Notes: generated by a model from the sequence alone, not told the origin. Positions 1 to 12,731 are shown, counted from the first letter of the stretch. The stretch is DNA of 64,000 nt from Cyclaneusma minus (GCA_037179335.1 JAKZHN010000006.1:1426001-1490000); one strand, 5' to 3'. A program made the numbers and translations.

Positions 1-678
1 TTTCCAAAAATTCTCTGAATGCTAAAATTTCACGGATTCTATATTAGATGTGGCTGCTGCGACCTGCGCAGTCGGTAGCTCGCTCGAGGGGCCCCACGGG
101 TTTGGTCCAGGGTCCGAAACGTTGACAATTACCCGTCCTATCACCAGCGCGCTGGATTACGCCGCATCCGATTCAATTCAGGTGTGAGGAAAATCTCCGA
201 GAGAGCTATTCTCCTGATCATCTGGGGAAGTTTCCGAAGGTGCGGTTCCACTTAGATGAATATGCGACTGAGAACATTGAATTGTTATCGTCAATCTGGG
301 TTGGTTGAAAGGTGAGAGGCGCTGGAGAGTGAAGGAGTCCAGGGGCTGCACGGACGAGAGGGAAAGGTGGGTACTGATGATCGCTCCAGGGGAGTGCATC
401 TTCGACGTTCCTTCAACATTGAAGTTAAATTGATGCCATATCTCTCTCTGTTTTGGTTTTCTTCTCCTTCTTCTCCTTCCAAGCAAGATCTTCCCCTTCT
501 TTCCCCAAGTGCCAGGCCTTGCACATCAGAAGTTTTCGAAACTCCGTCCTCTCGTTCCTCAACGACTTCACTTCAAGCACCAATCCCATTCTTGAGCCTC
601 GGTCTCGACCTATTTTCAGACATCACTCGTCCCCTCGTTTTGAAATATCAGCAAACGCACTCTACAAAATCCTACAAG
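1..678. other. Upstream region of the expansin-like gene
   Basis: No gene is supported. The stretch from about 420 to 670 is rich in C and T on the + strand, as in many fungal promoters and 5' leaders, and leads into the start codon at 679. An open frame runs through it in phase with the gene below, but the signal peptide places the real start at 679. Confidence 0.5.
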
Positions 679-1773
679 ATGCATTCTATCGCAGCCCTTT
701 CCCTTCTTCCTCTCAGCTTGGCCGCTGTTCTTCCCGGACATGTCGCCCACCCACTGACTCACTCGTCTAAGCTCGCAAGACGCGCGAATGAGGGAGAAGC
801 TACCTACTATGGAGGCAATGTCCAAGGCGGTGCCTGCTCCTTCTCCACCTACACTCTGCCATCTAACATCTACGGAACCGCCCTCTCGGACTCCAACTGG
901 GACAACTCTGGAAACTGCGGTGCTTGCGTCGAAGTCACTGGACCTGATGGAAACAACATCACAGCCATGGTACGTTCCAGTTTCCCCTCATACCAAGCCC
1001 CTTAAGAACAGACCACAATTCTTCCACACCGAAACCGTAAATTGACACATACTCAGATCGTCGACGAATGCCCCGGCTGCGGCACCAACCACCTCGACCT
1101 CTTCCCCACCGGCTTCACCGCCCTCGCCGAAGCCTCCGAAGGTATCATCGACGTCGCCTGGAGCTACGTAACCTGCCCCATCACCAGCCCCCTCATCCTA
1201 CACAACAAATCCGGCGTCAGCGCCTACTGGTTCAGCATGCAAGTCGTCAACGCCAACCAAGCCGTCGAGTCCCTCGAAGTCAGCACCGACGGCGGCAGCA
1301 CCTGGCAAAGCACCACTCGCCAAACCTACAACTTTTTCGAGCAATCGAGCGGTTTTGGCACTACTACGGTCGATGTGAGGGTTACGGCTGCGGATGGAAG
1401 TGTGGTTATTGTGGATAATGTTACTGTGGAAAGTGATGGACAGGTTACGGCGAGCTCGAACTTTGGGACTAGTGCGGCGACGAAGGTGGTTTCTTCGGCT
1501 GCTGCTAGCTCTACTGCCAAAGCTAGCTCGACCGTGAAGGCTAGCTCTACTGTCAAGGCCAGCTCGACCGTCAAGGCCAGCTCTACCGCAAAGGCCAGCA
1601 GCTCTACCGTAAAGGCAAGCAGCAGCGCTGCCTTCGTCCAGTCCACGAGCTCCAAGGCTGTCGCCACCAGCGCGAAGCCTACCGCTGTTAAGCCCTCGAG
1701 CACCAAGCCAATGGTGACCGTCTGGGTTGCTGCTACCCCTGAGCCCGTTGTCGACGACACTTGCGAGTTCTAA
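679..1773 (+). CDS. Secreted expansin-like (double-psi beta-barrel) protein with Ser/Thr-rich tail
   Basis: Two exons, 679-969 and 1057-1773, joined by a phase-0 intron (donor GTACGT, acceptor ACTCAG), give 335 residues. Residues 1 to about 17 form a signal peptide, followed by a short propeptide ending in the Kex2-like LARR at about 36-39. The barrel domain starts with EATYYGG, carries paired cysteines (GACSF, NCGACVEV), and has the typical DECPGCG plus HLDL motif just after the intron. A second beta-rich half (YWFSMQVVNA to the VDNVTVES strand) matches the expansin-like C-terminal domain. The last 100 residues are Ser/Thr/Ala/Lys repeats, probably O-glycosylated. The family loosens cell-wall polysaccharides without hydrolysis. 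The start was chosen for the signal peptide. The class is well supported; the substrate is not known. Confidence 0.9.
1504..1627 (+). repeat. 18-bp coding minisatellite in the expansin-like gene
   Basis: About seven imperfect 18-bp units encode the six-residue repeat ASSTVK / ASSTAK. One unit carries an extra serine codon. Third-position differences between units show they are not recent exact copies. The repeat forms the stalk-like tail of the secreted protein. Confidence 0.8.
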
Positions 1774-2266
1774 ACGTGGAGACGGAACTTCAAAATTTAG
1801 AATAGGGGGAACCGGAGCAGGGGAGGTGTTTTACACAGGATAAGGTTTAGAGCGCGGTGTTTGATGGACAGCTGTGCTGGATGATCTGTTTTGAATTTTA
1901 TGGCCCTAGGGTCAGTATGATCTGACGATCTTTCGCTTCTTTTTACATATATATCATTGTTTGGTACTCACAAGACTTACAAATGCTATTTACGATTCAC
2001 TAGTCACTGGTACAGGCCGCATGTTGATTGCTTTGCAGACTTTGAAAAAGAATATCTTTCGAGTATGTACTGTATACTGTGCAGTATGTACTAGATCCAA
2101 ACGATTCTACTTCTTCTCGCACCAATGCATCCAGCAAAGACCGCAATACTCTATCTCCCAAACAGGCCTAACCGATACTCCGCTATATCCTAAAAATGAA
2201 CGTCCATATCATCAAGATCATGCAAAACATCGTCATCACACCCAAAACTACCCTCACTTAACACTT
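1774..2266. other. Intergenic region between convergent genes
   Basis: It holds the 3' flanks of the expansin-like gene and of the phosphate permease, which point at each other. TA-rich stretches near 1945-1960 and 2070-2100 may include poly-A signals. I see no gene here. Confidence 0.5.
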
Positions 2267-4219
2267 TCACACCGGCCCCCCCGCACCACCAACCCTCAAA
2301 CTCTTCTCCACATCCTCCGCGGTCCGAGAATCCTGTCCCGCGAATTCCTGCCCGTGGCCCGCAGTTCTCGGATCATAGTTATCGGTACCGGGTACCTCAC
2401 CCGCCAACTCCTCAAGCGTCTTCCTCTTCGTCTCCGGAATCAAAAACGTGGTGAAGATACCACAGAACATGAACAGGCTGAAAATCTGCATCACGTGGTT
2501 CAACCAAGGCGATGCGGCAGCGCCTGTTGCTCCTGGCGCTGCTCCGCGGGTGCGGAGGGGGCCGAAGACTACTTGCGCGATGATGGCGCCTACCTTGCCA
2601 GACGCGGCGGAAATACCGTGGGAGGTGGAGCGGTAGCGGGTGGGGAAGCATTCTCCGGGTACGATGAAGGTTGTGCTGTTAGGACCGAAGTTGAAGAAGA
2701 ATTGTGCCAGCACGTAAAGCGCAAGTAAGCCGTGTTCGTTGAGTTGGTGGTAGGCGAAGCCGATGATGATAAACAGGATAGTGAGGACGATGAAACCCAT
2801 GAATTGGATCGGCTTGCGACCTACGGTGTCGATGAGCAGGGCGGAAACCCAGTAGCCGGGGATGGCGCCGGCGCAGGTGATGATTAGGTTGCCGATGGCG
2901 GTGCGGCGGTAGATTTCGTAGACGGAGTGGCCGCCGCTGTAGCCGATGGCGGCGAGGATGATGCTGTTGTTGAGGCCGAGGCCGTAGTAGGCTACGTCGA
3001 GGAAAAACCAGGATCCGGCTGTGCCTAGAAGGATCTTGCCGTATTTCCATTGCGAGTAGTGGTGGATGAAATCGCTCCAGGATGCTTTGGGAATCTCCAT
3101 CGCAGCAGATGATTGAGTGAGAGCCTGCACACGCGCCATCGGATCCGGATGACCCTCATGCTTTCCCTTTATATACGCCTCCACATCCTCAGAAGCTTTC
3201 ACAGCATCGCGTGCAACATCAAAAGTATATCTTGGTGTTTCCGGGATGGTGAGGCGAAAATAGAGAGCTATGCAGGCGGGGACGGCGCCCAAGCCGATGA
3301 TGACGCGCCACATTTTGTCGACGGCGAGAGCACAGACACCGGTGCAGGTGGAAGCCTTGGTGGCGGTCTCGAGCGACTCGCGGAAACCGGTGGTGACGAT
3401 GAGGGCGATGAGGGCGGCGGCGAATTGGCCGAAGCCTTGCATGGCGAAGACGGCGTTCATCATGAAACCGCGCCATTTGGTGGTTGCGAATTCGGAGGTG
3501 ATCACAGAGGAGAGGGGATAGTCGCCGCCGATACCGATACCTGTGGGATGGTGTTAGTTGGGAAAGTGAGAAGGGTTTGGGACGGGGGAAGGTTTGGGGA
3601 CTCGGGAGGGCTTCGATGACTCGAGAGATCTGAGAGCATATGGAAGTCACTTACCCATAATAACACGCCAGAAAATGAGGATACCGACAATCGACATGGC
3701 ATTGGAAGGAGCCGAGAGAGCTTGGGCGAGAGTGGCGAAGATGATGATGATCAATTCGAGACCGTACATCTTCTTGCGACCGACTCGATCTGCCAAGTAT
3801 CCGAAACCAAGTTGACCGAGGACGGTACCACCGGATGTGGCGACCTTGATGGCTGTATCGGATTGTTGGGGGATGACTCCCTTGTTGGCCTTGTTCCAGT
3901 ACACTATTCCCAGCATGGAGGTGACCAAGTTGATGGCGAAAATCTGATATGCAAGTTAGCTTGATTGTATCTCCAGAGTCATATCCCAGGTTGGACACAT
4001 ATTCTGGGAATTTTGAGAAAGTTGTTGACTTACATCGTAGGAATCAGTAAAGAAACCAATACCGGCGACCATACAGGCCCGGACATGGTACCATCCAAAT
4101 GGTGCCCTGTCAATCTCGGCGAGAGCAAGTCTTCGACGCTCATTGGGATCTTGGACGTGAGCGAAGTCGTTATTGAAGTTGTGGTAAGCTGAGTTTCCTC
4201 CCGCGGTGCGGTTCGCCAT
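2267..4219 (-). CDS. Phosphate:H+ symporter of the Pho84 (PHS) family
   Basis: Three exons on the minus strand, 4219-4034, 3943-3655 and 3540-2267, have GTAAGT donors and phases 0 and 1, giving 582 residues, the usual family length. The protein is a 12-helix major-facilitator transporter of the plasma membrane. Visible marks are FTDSYD at the end of helix 1, the loop motif GYLADRVGRKKMYG, the PHS signature around GGDYPLSSVITSE, the central hydrophilic loop (PETPRY to KASW), and VGRKPIQF in the second half. The C-terminal tail is cytoplasmic and charged. The family imports inorganic phosphate with protons and is usually induced by phosphate starvation; no regulatory site was identified here. 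It faces the expansin-like gene tail to tail. Confidence 0.92.
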
Positions 4220-7200
4220 CGTTGGAATGTTGATGCTGCAAGAGCTCGATAATCGCGAGGAATGTCGGAGTGTTCCTGATAACCCAATCAAGTTACCAGC
4301 GAAGGTGGACAGGGGTTTATAGGAAAGGCGAGATCTCCGGACAATGGTGAGGTTGTCCGAGAGATGGTCTAGATTGGGTGAGTTGTTGTGGTTATGGAGA
4401 CGAGAAAAAACAGGTCTTGTTGTGCATTATATGTTTTGATTGCTTCATCTTAGCCACATTCCTGGAAGCCGTGCAGTCTAGGCAACGGAAGGAAAAAAAG
4501 CTAGACTGGCTTGCAGCTTCCCACATGAGATGGATAGAGCACTTCTGGAGGTGCAGCACTTTGCACGTGGGTTGTGGTGACGGCGGTATCCAGAATTCCA
4601 GATGGTAGTCCAACCTGACGGAGTTCCAAGCGGCTGGATCCAAAGAACGGCGCATTGTCTGCAATAAGGCTGGTGTCAAACGATAAGGTTGGTGCTAGCT
4701 CCAGATGTTCTGCATATGTGGGGGACAAGGGTAGCACCTGGGTCGATGCAGGGTTGTGTATGGCCAGCTTCGTGAACGCATGGCTGAAAAAGGAAGAACA
4801 GCAGAACGCCCTGGGCTTTTGACGGTCTGGACGATCCCGCAGATCTTGAAGAGCAGGGCGTCTGTTTACTATCCAGTCCCTTGGATCAACTCGACCAACT
4901 CTAATATTAGATGAATATGGCTTCGTTGCGAAGATGAACTCGTGAGTTCAGAAAGGTCCCTGATTCTGTCATGGAGAAGCTAGCAGCCATCCGACATTTT
5001 CTAGTCTGGAGGACGGAGGAAAACGGGTCACATTCTGATGCGTCCAATTTGGGTAGGAGGATTGCCAAGGGCCTGTATGTCGCTTCTCTGAGCTCTCTCC
5101 GTGCTCAGGGATTAAGGTTGGCTTTGGTCCGAGAGAGTTGGCTTTGACCCGAGAGAGTTGCGGCCATGTCGGACGTAAGGCTTGAAGGAAGCTTGGCCCT
5201 CGTGTCTTCCTTCCATACCACGTACCACAGAGCCCTTTTGCCCGTTTTCGACGGTTCAATACGATGAACTGTTCGTCTCCACACCATGAGAGTCGCCGGA
5301 GTCCAACGAAATTGTCCACCCTTATCGACTATCCAAGAGTTGTTCTCCGAGACAAGAAAAACAAAAGTCAAGTCATCGGTCGCCAAGTTATTGTAACTAT
5401 GTTGCCTTTCAACTCTAGTCCTTCGAAGTTCAGAAGTCAGATGGAAAACTCCAATGCGTTGACAAATGGAACATGGACGGTGACAGCACTTTCGGAGAGC
5501 CAAGCGGACTGTCATGCGAATAACTTTCTTTGGGGAGCCGCCTCCTTCTCGAAAAGCAACGCAGGTTGACGGCGTAGGGGTCAGCAATAAGTTGGATCTC
5601 GGATGGTCCCGTCATGATTCATGTTCTAGAAGATCTGGACTCTGAAGTCTGAATATGGAAAAGCAAGTTGCGATTCGAGGTTTGCGACCCCCTGCATGAC
5701 TGCATGATCGCCAACGGTAGCAGTTCTTGGCACGCTTGCGGAGAGGACCGCGTCATACTAGGAGATGGAGGTATGATTGGTTGAGCTTATTGATCGTGGC
5801 GGCGATTGATATCGAAGTTTTGAAGCCATCAATCGAGCTGTTCGACCCCAGATTTCGATACAGACTCCACAAAGTGACGATCCCCACGTTGTCGTATGCG
5901 ACCCCTTTTCGATCAGGGCGCTGAAGTCTATTCACCGCTCCACTGGCACGCTGTCAGTTCAGCTTGAGTTCAAGGCGTTTTTGTGGCATATTGGGACTCA
6001 CGCCCGGCCGAGCTCGTGTGATGACCAGAGTGACTTGTGCGTTCACATCTCTCGCTCGAAATCGACCTCCACGATAATGTTTCTAAACACTTGGCGGTTG
6101 TCTGGGGGAGCCAATGGACGTCCAGGTACGATACACGTGTGTCAAACAAGCAAGACGGGTGGATTGCGGCAACTAAAGTAGTACAGGAAGCCACCTGGGG
6201 TAGCGCGCGCCTACTTCGACGCCGGCGCGGCAGGAGAATCTCAAGCACGGAATGATAGCCGAAGGAGCTGAGCTTGTCTGGACGCCATTCAGGTCACGTC
6301 GAGGCCGAGACGCTCGAATTAGCAGTTCCGGAGAAGGGGTCCGACTTTGTGGCTGCGGCCGTTTTGCTACGAGATATCCCGAGATATCCCGAGTTTTAAG
6401 TCGAAGCGCTTTCGAAGTACCGACAGAAGCTCCATGGGGTGGAAACGGCGTGATAGACCTGTATTTTGAAGAAATATCACGACCTCACGATATTGACTTT
6501 CACCTCCGATGTCAACATTTTGAAGATCTACTCCAAAGTCCAATTGGGAACAAGAAGCCGCTAAGTAACCACAGACGCTCCATATCCAAAAACTACTGAA
6601 AAAGAGAAAGTCCACATAGCCTGTGGCCTCGGCTCATGCTGTTAATCTGATTACTTTCATCAGAATATCATAATCGGTTCATCTTCGACCTAGTCGAAAC
6701 ATGATTGGCTTCCACTTTCCTCGCGTTAATGTCACGCGAGCCCCACAACTTACCGTACCAAGGAACTACAGGACGCCAGGCACATGGCTATTTCAGGGGG
6801 ATATAGCCAATGGAGAGCTGTATACAAGACACGGGGTACTTCGTTGCATCTGTTTCCTCTGAACTTATATCGCTGAACTCACCCTCATTTCTCGAGCCGA
6901 GAGCCTTCACACCAGCGAGACGAACTGTGGCGTCTCTCTTTCCTTCTCCCTGCCTTATCCTTCGCTTCATGGCTAATTCGGAATGACAAGGATATTCTCT
7001 AGTCCACCGCACTTTTCATTTTCCGCTCTGTCGCGATATTTCGCCTGATCCAGAATCGGAGAACCCCCCTGTGGGTGTGAAGAACTTCCCTATTGGTGAC
7101 AATAGGAGTTGATGGACAAGTCCATTGCTTTTCAGTTCCCTTGGCGCCTTTCCCTCGGAGGGAATACCAGATTTAGGACTCTCTTATTGCCAGAAGAAAC

Positions 7201-8800
7201 ATCGAAGGTTTCGGCCATGCGACAGCTACAATTTGTCAGTTGTCAGGTATATCGGAAAAGCTTACCAGGAATAACTCCGAACCACACGATGCGTAACTTT
7301 CCGATCTCCGTCCAGAATCAGAAGGAATTGCCCCTAGAGAGTGATAAACCTCTTCGCCAGCAGCAGGCCGCAGAACTTTCCATATTCCTCACTTACTCCT
7401 GCGTCATGCATCCTCCGGAATCCCCGCACGCAGCATCCCGCCCTTCTAGAACCACTATTCCTCGTTTAGCCTATGAGTTTGCCGAGTGGCAATCATGACA
7501 TGCACGATATCTTCACGTTCTCTAAGTTCCGAACCCCTGCTCCATTTGTCTTCTGTTTCCGCTCTATATACTCTCCCAACGTATCTGGTATGTCAGGATT
7601 TTGAATAAAGTAGACTGATTCAAAGCATGAAGTGTCTGCTCAACAATCTCTTTGCTACCAAACATTCAGACGATAACGACATTGCTCATGAAACAATCAC
7701 CTTCAAATTTCACAGATCCCGGAACTCTGATTCAGAGATATCCATTCACAGCTGCTACTAGCCGACATTTATTCACCACTCCTAGCCTCTTCAATTTGAA
7801 AATTTCATTCACAGCTCCTTCATCAGAGGCCGTCGAAATAGCAAGATAAAAACCTTCCACTGAAAGAACCAATCCGGCCCGAAGGACACAAAGATGGACC
7901 AGCTAAGAGAGCTGAAAATCTAGCCAGACTGACGAGCTATCGCTGTCAAACAGTGGTCGAAAAAGCTTTGGATCGTGCTTGTATTGACCTTGGAGCCACA
8001 CTTCGTCACCAACATCGCCGACTTCAATACTCCCCCTTTTGGCCAGCGGCGGTTCCAGTCTCTCAATGGAGGCTAGGAGACTTTCCCCTTACTTCTTTTT
8101 TCGGAGTATGTTGGGATCTGGGAAGCCAAGAATGGCCCAGGTAAATGAGACTAGCAGCAAGAACCCTGTGGTCACGACTCAGGGCATAACCCAGCCTTAT
8201 GATCACCGGCAGTAGAAATTGACATGAGTGTGAAAATGATAGTGAAGTTGAGGCCGAACTCTCGGATTGTGAATCATGCTTTCACAGCTTCCAGGCCCCC
8301 AAAGATCGAATCCCAGAATATAACCCCTTTCGGCTTTCCCTAACCCGCTGACAACACCCATGACAACAATATAGTCAAGAATGGCGTATTATGAATAGTT
8401 CCAAGCCGCCAATTAATTTTAGTGATCAACAGTAAGCTTGCCAGTTGAGCCGTTCACATAGCGCTCAGGCAAAAGGGGCCCGAATCCCCGAGTTCGCGAT
8501 GTTGATGGTCTTGAGCTGTCGTCCGAAATACTGGAAATCATGCCGCCATTTTCAGATATGAGATTGATCTGGATCTGGGTGAATGGCACAAGATGCCAGC
8601 CGAACATGCGCGACGAGAGAATGAATTCTAGAGTAGTGGCTTCCCTGATGATTTCGAAGTCTTTAGACGTGATAGGAGGGCGATTGGACAACTACGGGAT
8701 TAGACGATGGTGAGGATATCTGCTTTTATGGCCGCTGGTCTTTCTCCTTGATGTGGTGGGCGCGGCGGAGAGCGGTATCGCCTCTCCTGCGTAGCATGGT
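4220..8800. other. Gene-poor stretch
   Basis: The part next to 4220 is the promoter of the phosphate permease. Beyond it there are only short open frames on both strands without recognisable domains, consistent intron signals or signal peptides. Small local repeats occur: a 19-bp tandem pair near 5120-5155 and a doubled CGAGATATCC near 6370-6392. I cannot support a gene. Confidence 0.5.
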
Positions 8801-9046
8801 CTAGAGAGCAGGACGAATGCTAATTGCTAAGATGGCGACGGGTTTTCGGCGGCCGGGGGCAAAGTGATGACGGATGTTGATGCTGCCTGGCACAGGAGCG
8901 GGACCGTTGACAGGAGGAGCAGGACTGCCGACAGGAGGAACAGGACCGCCAGGGCGAGCAGCGCCGCCAGGGCCAACGAGGCCAGCGGAGGTAACGGAGA
9001 TGTTGGCTACGGGGAGAGCTTGTTGCTGCTGTTGCACCTGCTGCAT
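8801..9046 (-). CDS. Possible small Gln/Pro/Gly-rich protein (weak)
   Basis: An 81-codon frame starts MQQVQQQQQ and continues with Pro/Gly-rich repeats of the form PGGPVPP, then a basic end. The same frame stays open upstream to beyond 9200 without an ATG, so the true start could lie in an unseen upstream exon. No domain is recognised. The composition is protein-like but also matches low-complexity repeat DNA, so this is a candidate only. Confidence 0.25.
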   Translation of the reverse strand: MQQVQQQQQALPVANISVTSAGLVGPGGAARPGGPVPPVGSPAPPVNGPAPVPGSINIRHHFAPGRRKPVAILAISIRPAL

Positions 9047-9429
9047 TTGTTGTTCCAGCTGTCCAACCGGAGTATTGGCACCGCCGGGGAAGAAAGAAGT
9101 AGCCGAGATCGTGGGTAGGAGGAAGGGAGAGTCGGTCTTGATTTGTTTGGTAGTGGGAAAGAGGGTCAGAGGGAGACAAGAGAAGCCACCATGGATTTGA
9201 CTTGTGTGATGGCTGGGGGGGAAAGAGGAGAGCGGCAGGAAGGGAGCGGCGAGAGAGGCGCTAGCTCACAACGCTAGTTAAGCGAAAGAATCCTGCCTTT
9301 AGCGAGCTCAAACCGGAACACTAGGAAATACACGTTCTATGAAGTCAGGTAGGAGATGTGGCGAAGGAGACGATTTGGACCCAGAGTAGTGCTTGGGTTG
9401 GGCGACAGAGGAGAGCTTGGTTCAAGAAG

Positions 9430-9649
9430 CTCTTATGCCGAGTGGGTGCCTGGGGCCGCGGCGGTTTCACACTAGCGTTAAGCTAGCGCAAGCTGTGTGA
9501 ATCGGGTGATATCTGAAGCTTTGCCGGTATAGTAGTTGGTGCGGTTGGAGGAAGATGGAGAAGGGAGAGAATGTGTGCGCCTCGCTCTTATACCGAGTGA
9601 GTGCCTGGGGCCGCGGTAGTTTCACACTAGCGTTGCAAGCTGTGTGAAA
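9430..9649. repeat. Two direct copies of a 65-70 bp repeat
   Basis: The segment 9430-9501 is repeated at 9584-9649. Both contain GTGCCTGGGGCCGCGG followed by TTTCACACTAGCG and AAGCTGTGTGAA, with small differences. TTTCACAC and GTGTGAAA inside each copy form a short inverted repeat. The function is unknown. Confidence 0.75.
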
Positions 9650-10367
9650 CTTGGTGGTGCGAGAGCTGACATTGGAAGCTATCGACACCGCTAGGCAGCC
9701 GCAGGCAACTAACCTCTGAGCTACTACTGATCTCTCTCTTTCTTGTTTCTTACCACTTGCTCATCCCCATTCTCGCAATCCTCACAAATTCTTCCTGGCA
9801 ACCGCATCCGACAGCCATCCTCACCATCGGCTGCTGTTGGCAATGACATTGACGTTGCCCGGGAATAGCTGGAGATCTCCTTGCTGCGGGTTTCGCGCTC
9901 GGCTTGTAGGCGACGGCGGCGCTGTCTGAGGGTTTCTTCTTCTTCGGAAGTACTGCTTGCAGGCGGCAGACTGAAAATTTCGCGGCCTTTGCCTTTGATG
10001 TCTGGTTTGGTAAATTCTGCTCTCAGCCTATTGGAACTCTCCCAGGCTTGTAAACTCAACGGTGCATCAGTAACTCTTCAGCTCGTGTGGACGATTACAT
10101 GTTTTCCTTGTTTGGTAATGCCCATACCTTTTCGCCTTCAAGTCGTCAGCTTCAAGATCGTCGCTGCTGTTCAGACCGTATCGCGAAGGTGGATGTACAG
10201 CTGCTTTTGTAGAGCAGCGGGTACTTCGCTCGACTTTCCCTGGAGGAGGGAGATAAGCTCAAGGTCCATTGGGAAGCGAAGCTCTTAACCCTCTGTAAAG
10301 CGGAGGACGAGCAGGAGGACCAGGGCGAGGAGGGCCACCCAGAACTCAGCAGTCTTGAGCAGCGCGG

Positions 10368-10638
10368 GGAGCGTGGGGAGCTTGGGGGGCGACATGGTTG
10401 CTTTGGTCGTCGGTCCATTGGGGTACTTCGACGGCTTTCCGTTTGGGGATGGGGAGGAGTGGCGATCTGGGTGGTGAGGTCCTGAGTACCAGTGGCGTGA
10501 GCGCGGGGAGCATGGGGGGCTTGAGGAGCTTCATGGTCCTTTGGTCGTCGGTCGGCGGGGGTACTTCAACGCATTTTCATTTTGGGAATAGGACGTCACA
10601 CACCCAAATCGCCACTCCATCTCTGAGTACCAGTAGCG
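10368..10638. repeat. Tandem duplication with units of about 130 bp
   Basis: 10368-10499 and 10502-10638 are diverged copies. Both contain a GGGGAGC-rich start, TTTGGTCGTCGGTC, a GGGGTACTTC block, and end with CTGAGTACCAGT. The second copy overlaps the decayed minus-strand gene at 10531-11196. Confidence 0.7.
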
Positions 10639-11196
10639 TTCTTGCTCAAGCTGGAAGAACCGGCAGCGCTGGAACGACGTCTGGCGCGCTGGCTGCCTTC
10701 GTGAGGTCCTGGGGGAGACGGCATTGTGGGCGTGCTTTGCGTGCTTTGCGTGCTTTGCGTGCTTTGCGTGCGTGGCGTGCTCAGCGGCGGCTCGAAATTC
10801 GTCATGACTGCGGGGAGACGGCAGGTTTTTTGCTCGCGTGACGGTGTAGGAGCGAATATTGAGAATGCCGGAAGCGCGGAGAAGAGGCTGGGAGATCAAC
10901 AGGAATGGAAGAACCGGTGGGGGCTTTGTCGCTTGACTTCTGCGGGAGCGGTCGGTCATGCCCCGGAAACCAAAGTCATGGTGAGACGTCGTCCGCTTGT
11001 AAGTGTTCTGTTAGTTGAAGATCCGCAGTGCTTGGTGGTAAAGCTCAGGAATGGGCGTAGCGCTTTCAGAAGCTAGGAGCGACAATGTGGAAGAGAGATG
11101 GTGGCGAGGGATCGTCACTTGACTTCTGAGCGGAGGCGGCGGGAGCGGTGGGAGCGGCGGGAGAGGCGGGAGAGGCGGAGGCGACAGCGATGCCAT
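10531..11196 (-). pseudogene. Decayed proline-rich gene with ELYHQALRIFN and DFGFRGMTD motifs
   Basis: A single minus-strand frame of about 221 codons starts with a Pro/Leu repeat (MASLSPPPLPP) and reads ESATPIPELYHQALRIFN. It meets one in-frame TAA at 11013-11011 and then continues QNTYK...HHDFGFRGMTD into a basic region with an AKH repeat. The same two motifs recur near 22.2 kb, where the preceding codon is CAA and the next is TAG. Comparing the copies suggests an ancestral Gln-Gln, each copy having lost a different Gln by a CpA to TpA change. I do not recognise the family. An intron hiding the stop is possible but no good donor is visible. Confidence 0.55.
10731..10780. repeat. 9-bp minisatellite CGTGCTTTG
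   Basis: Four exact 9-bp units are followed by two degenerate ones. On the minus strand they encode the tripeptide repeat AKH inside the decayed gene around it. Confidence 0.85.
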
Positions 11197-11309
11197 GTAT
11201 CAAGCGGGGGTGCGTCTTTAGGGTGTCAGCTGTCTCAAACCCCATCAACTTGAAGCAGCGGCGACAGGTGTGGTGGTTGGGATACGTCGAGGAAGTGTGA
11301 AATCGTTAA

Positions 11310-11590
11310 TTGGAGGTGAAGTTGGGGAAAGGTGAACTTGGCGGGGGTGAGTGTAAAGGCGCTTCTAGAGCAAGCAGGTACTTTGACGGATTTTCGTTTG
11401 CGGACGGCTGTGTCGAAGGAAGGGTGGAGTTGGGAGATGTGAATTTGAGAGGTGTGAAGTTTGGAGATATGAACCGGGAAGATGGGAATTTGGGCAAAGG
11501 TGAACCCCAGAAGGTGAACTTGACAGTGAGCTTGAAGGTGCACTTGGGAAAGGTGAACTTGAGAAAGGCGAATTGGAGATATGAAGCTGA
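11310..11590. repeat. Imperfect AGGTGAACTTG-type short repeat cluster
   Basis: Variants of an 11-20 bp unit (AGGTGAACTTG, AGGTGAAGTTG, AGGTGCACTTG) occur about ten times on the + strand. On the minus strand they give a repetitive peptide of the form KFTFPK / QIHISQLH in overlapping frames. This looks like tandem-repeat DNA rather than a gene. Confidence 0.6.
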
Positions 11591-11639
11591 GAAATGTGTT
11601 ATGTGAAATTGGAAAACTTGTCTGAAACTACGACCCAAT

Positions 11640-12731
11640 ATGAGCGTGCTTCACCGTACCGTCCCATTTCTCACCGTTAAAAGACGCAGCACATTTCATC
11701 ATTCACATAGCCTGAACAAAACCAAACATATTGAAGTTCAAAATTTCTCATTCCTACTCCCCACTCCTCCGCGAGCCTTCATGACAAGCTTCGAAGCCCC
11801 CAAGCCTCTCACCCACTCATACACATATAAGAGCCTGCTCATCCAAAACCATCAAAGATCATCCCATTGATTACAGCTGCTCGAATTCAGCTATTGGTGC
11901 CGCCAAAGACGCTGAGCAGGGAAGGAGGGGAGGAGAGAATTGCAAATCAAAGTGACCCGCCTGCCTGCCTGCCCACCGAGCACCTGCCGAGGAACCCCGA
12001 AACACTCGCGATAACAAAGCCATCATCAGCGAATGCAATTGTAAATCAAGTATGTGCAAGAACAGCAAACGGCAGACAGCAAACCGATAAAACGGGTATC
12101 AGAAGGAACCACCCCCCCCACCCAACTCATGTAGACATTAGACACAATTGAAAAAGCGAGTGAAAAATGGCAAACGAAAAGTTGTATAAAAGCGAACGCT
12201 GTAGAGATTCTTTCTATCTCTCTCTGTCATAAACAGTACTGAGTTGCTAGTGAGGGGGTCCCAAATCACCCCCTGCGCTGAAACGCCAACCAGCCAACCT
12301 AACCAAAAAGCAAGGCGCGAAGCCAAAACATAAGAGCCGCCCCTTAAAACATCATCTCTATCGTGAGACGCAGAAGGCTCATCATCGGTATCATGAATCA
12401 ACCTTCGTATCTCATCGCGTCTCTTTCTCATCATCTTGGTTTCTTTCGTCGTTGCAGTCATATTCGTTAGGTATATATATCATTTCGTAGTAAATAAAAT
12501 TATGTGGTATCGTAGTGGTATCGTCCGGTCGGGGTATCACTTTCTTCACTTGGTAGCTATCGTTCGTTTCGTGTCATATTGAAAGACATAAGATAGAAAT
12601 CCTCCTAGATGTGTGGGACCCAGGGGCTCGGTGCCCCTGGGCTGTTCATGTCGATTTCGCGAAATAAGTCGTGTTTCGTGATGCATCCGTTCATGGATGG
12701 GTCTGAGATACCCACACGGTCTCAGCTTAGT
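11640..12731. other. Intergenic and 3' flank of the C2H2 factor
   Basis: No gene is supported. The segment nearest 12731 is the 3' flank of the minus-strand transcription factor and probably includes its 3' untranslated region, with TA-rich tracts around 12465-12510. Confidence 0.5.

Noticed and set aside
5105..5587. A 160-codon minus frame
   Set aside because: No recognisable motif and a competing frame on the + strand; chance cannot be excluded.
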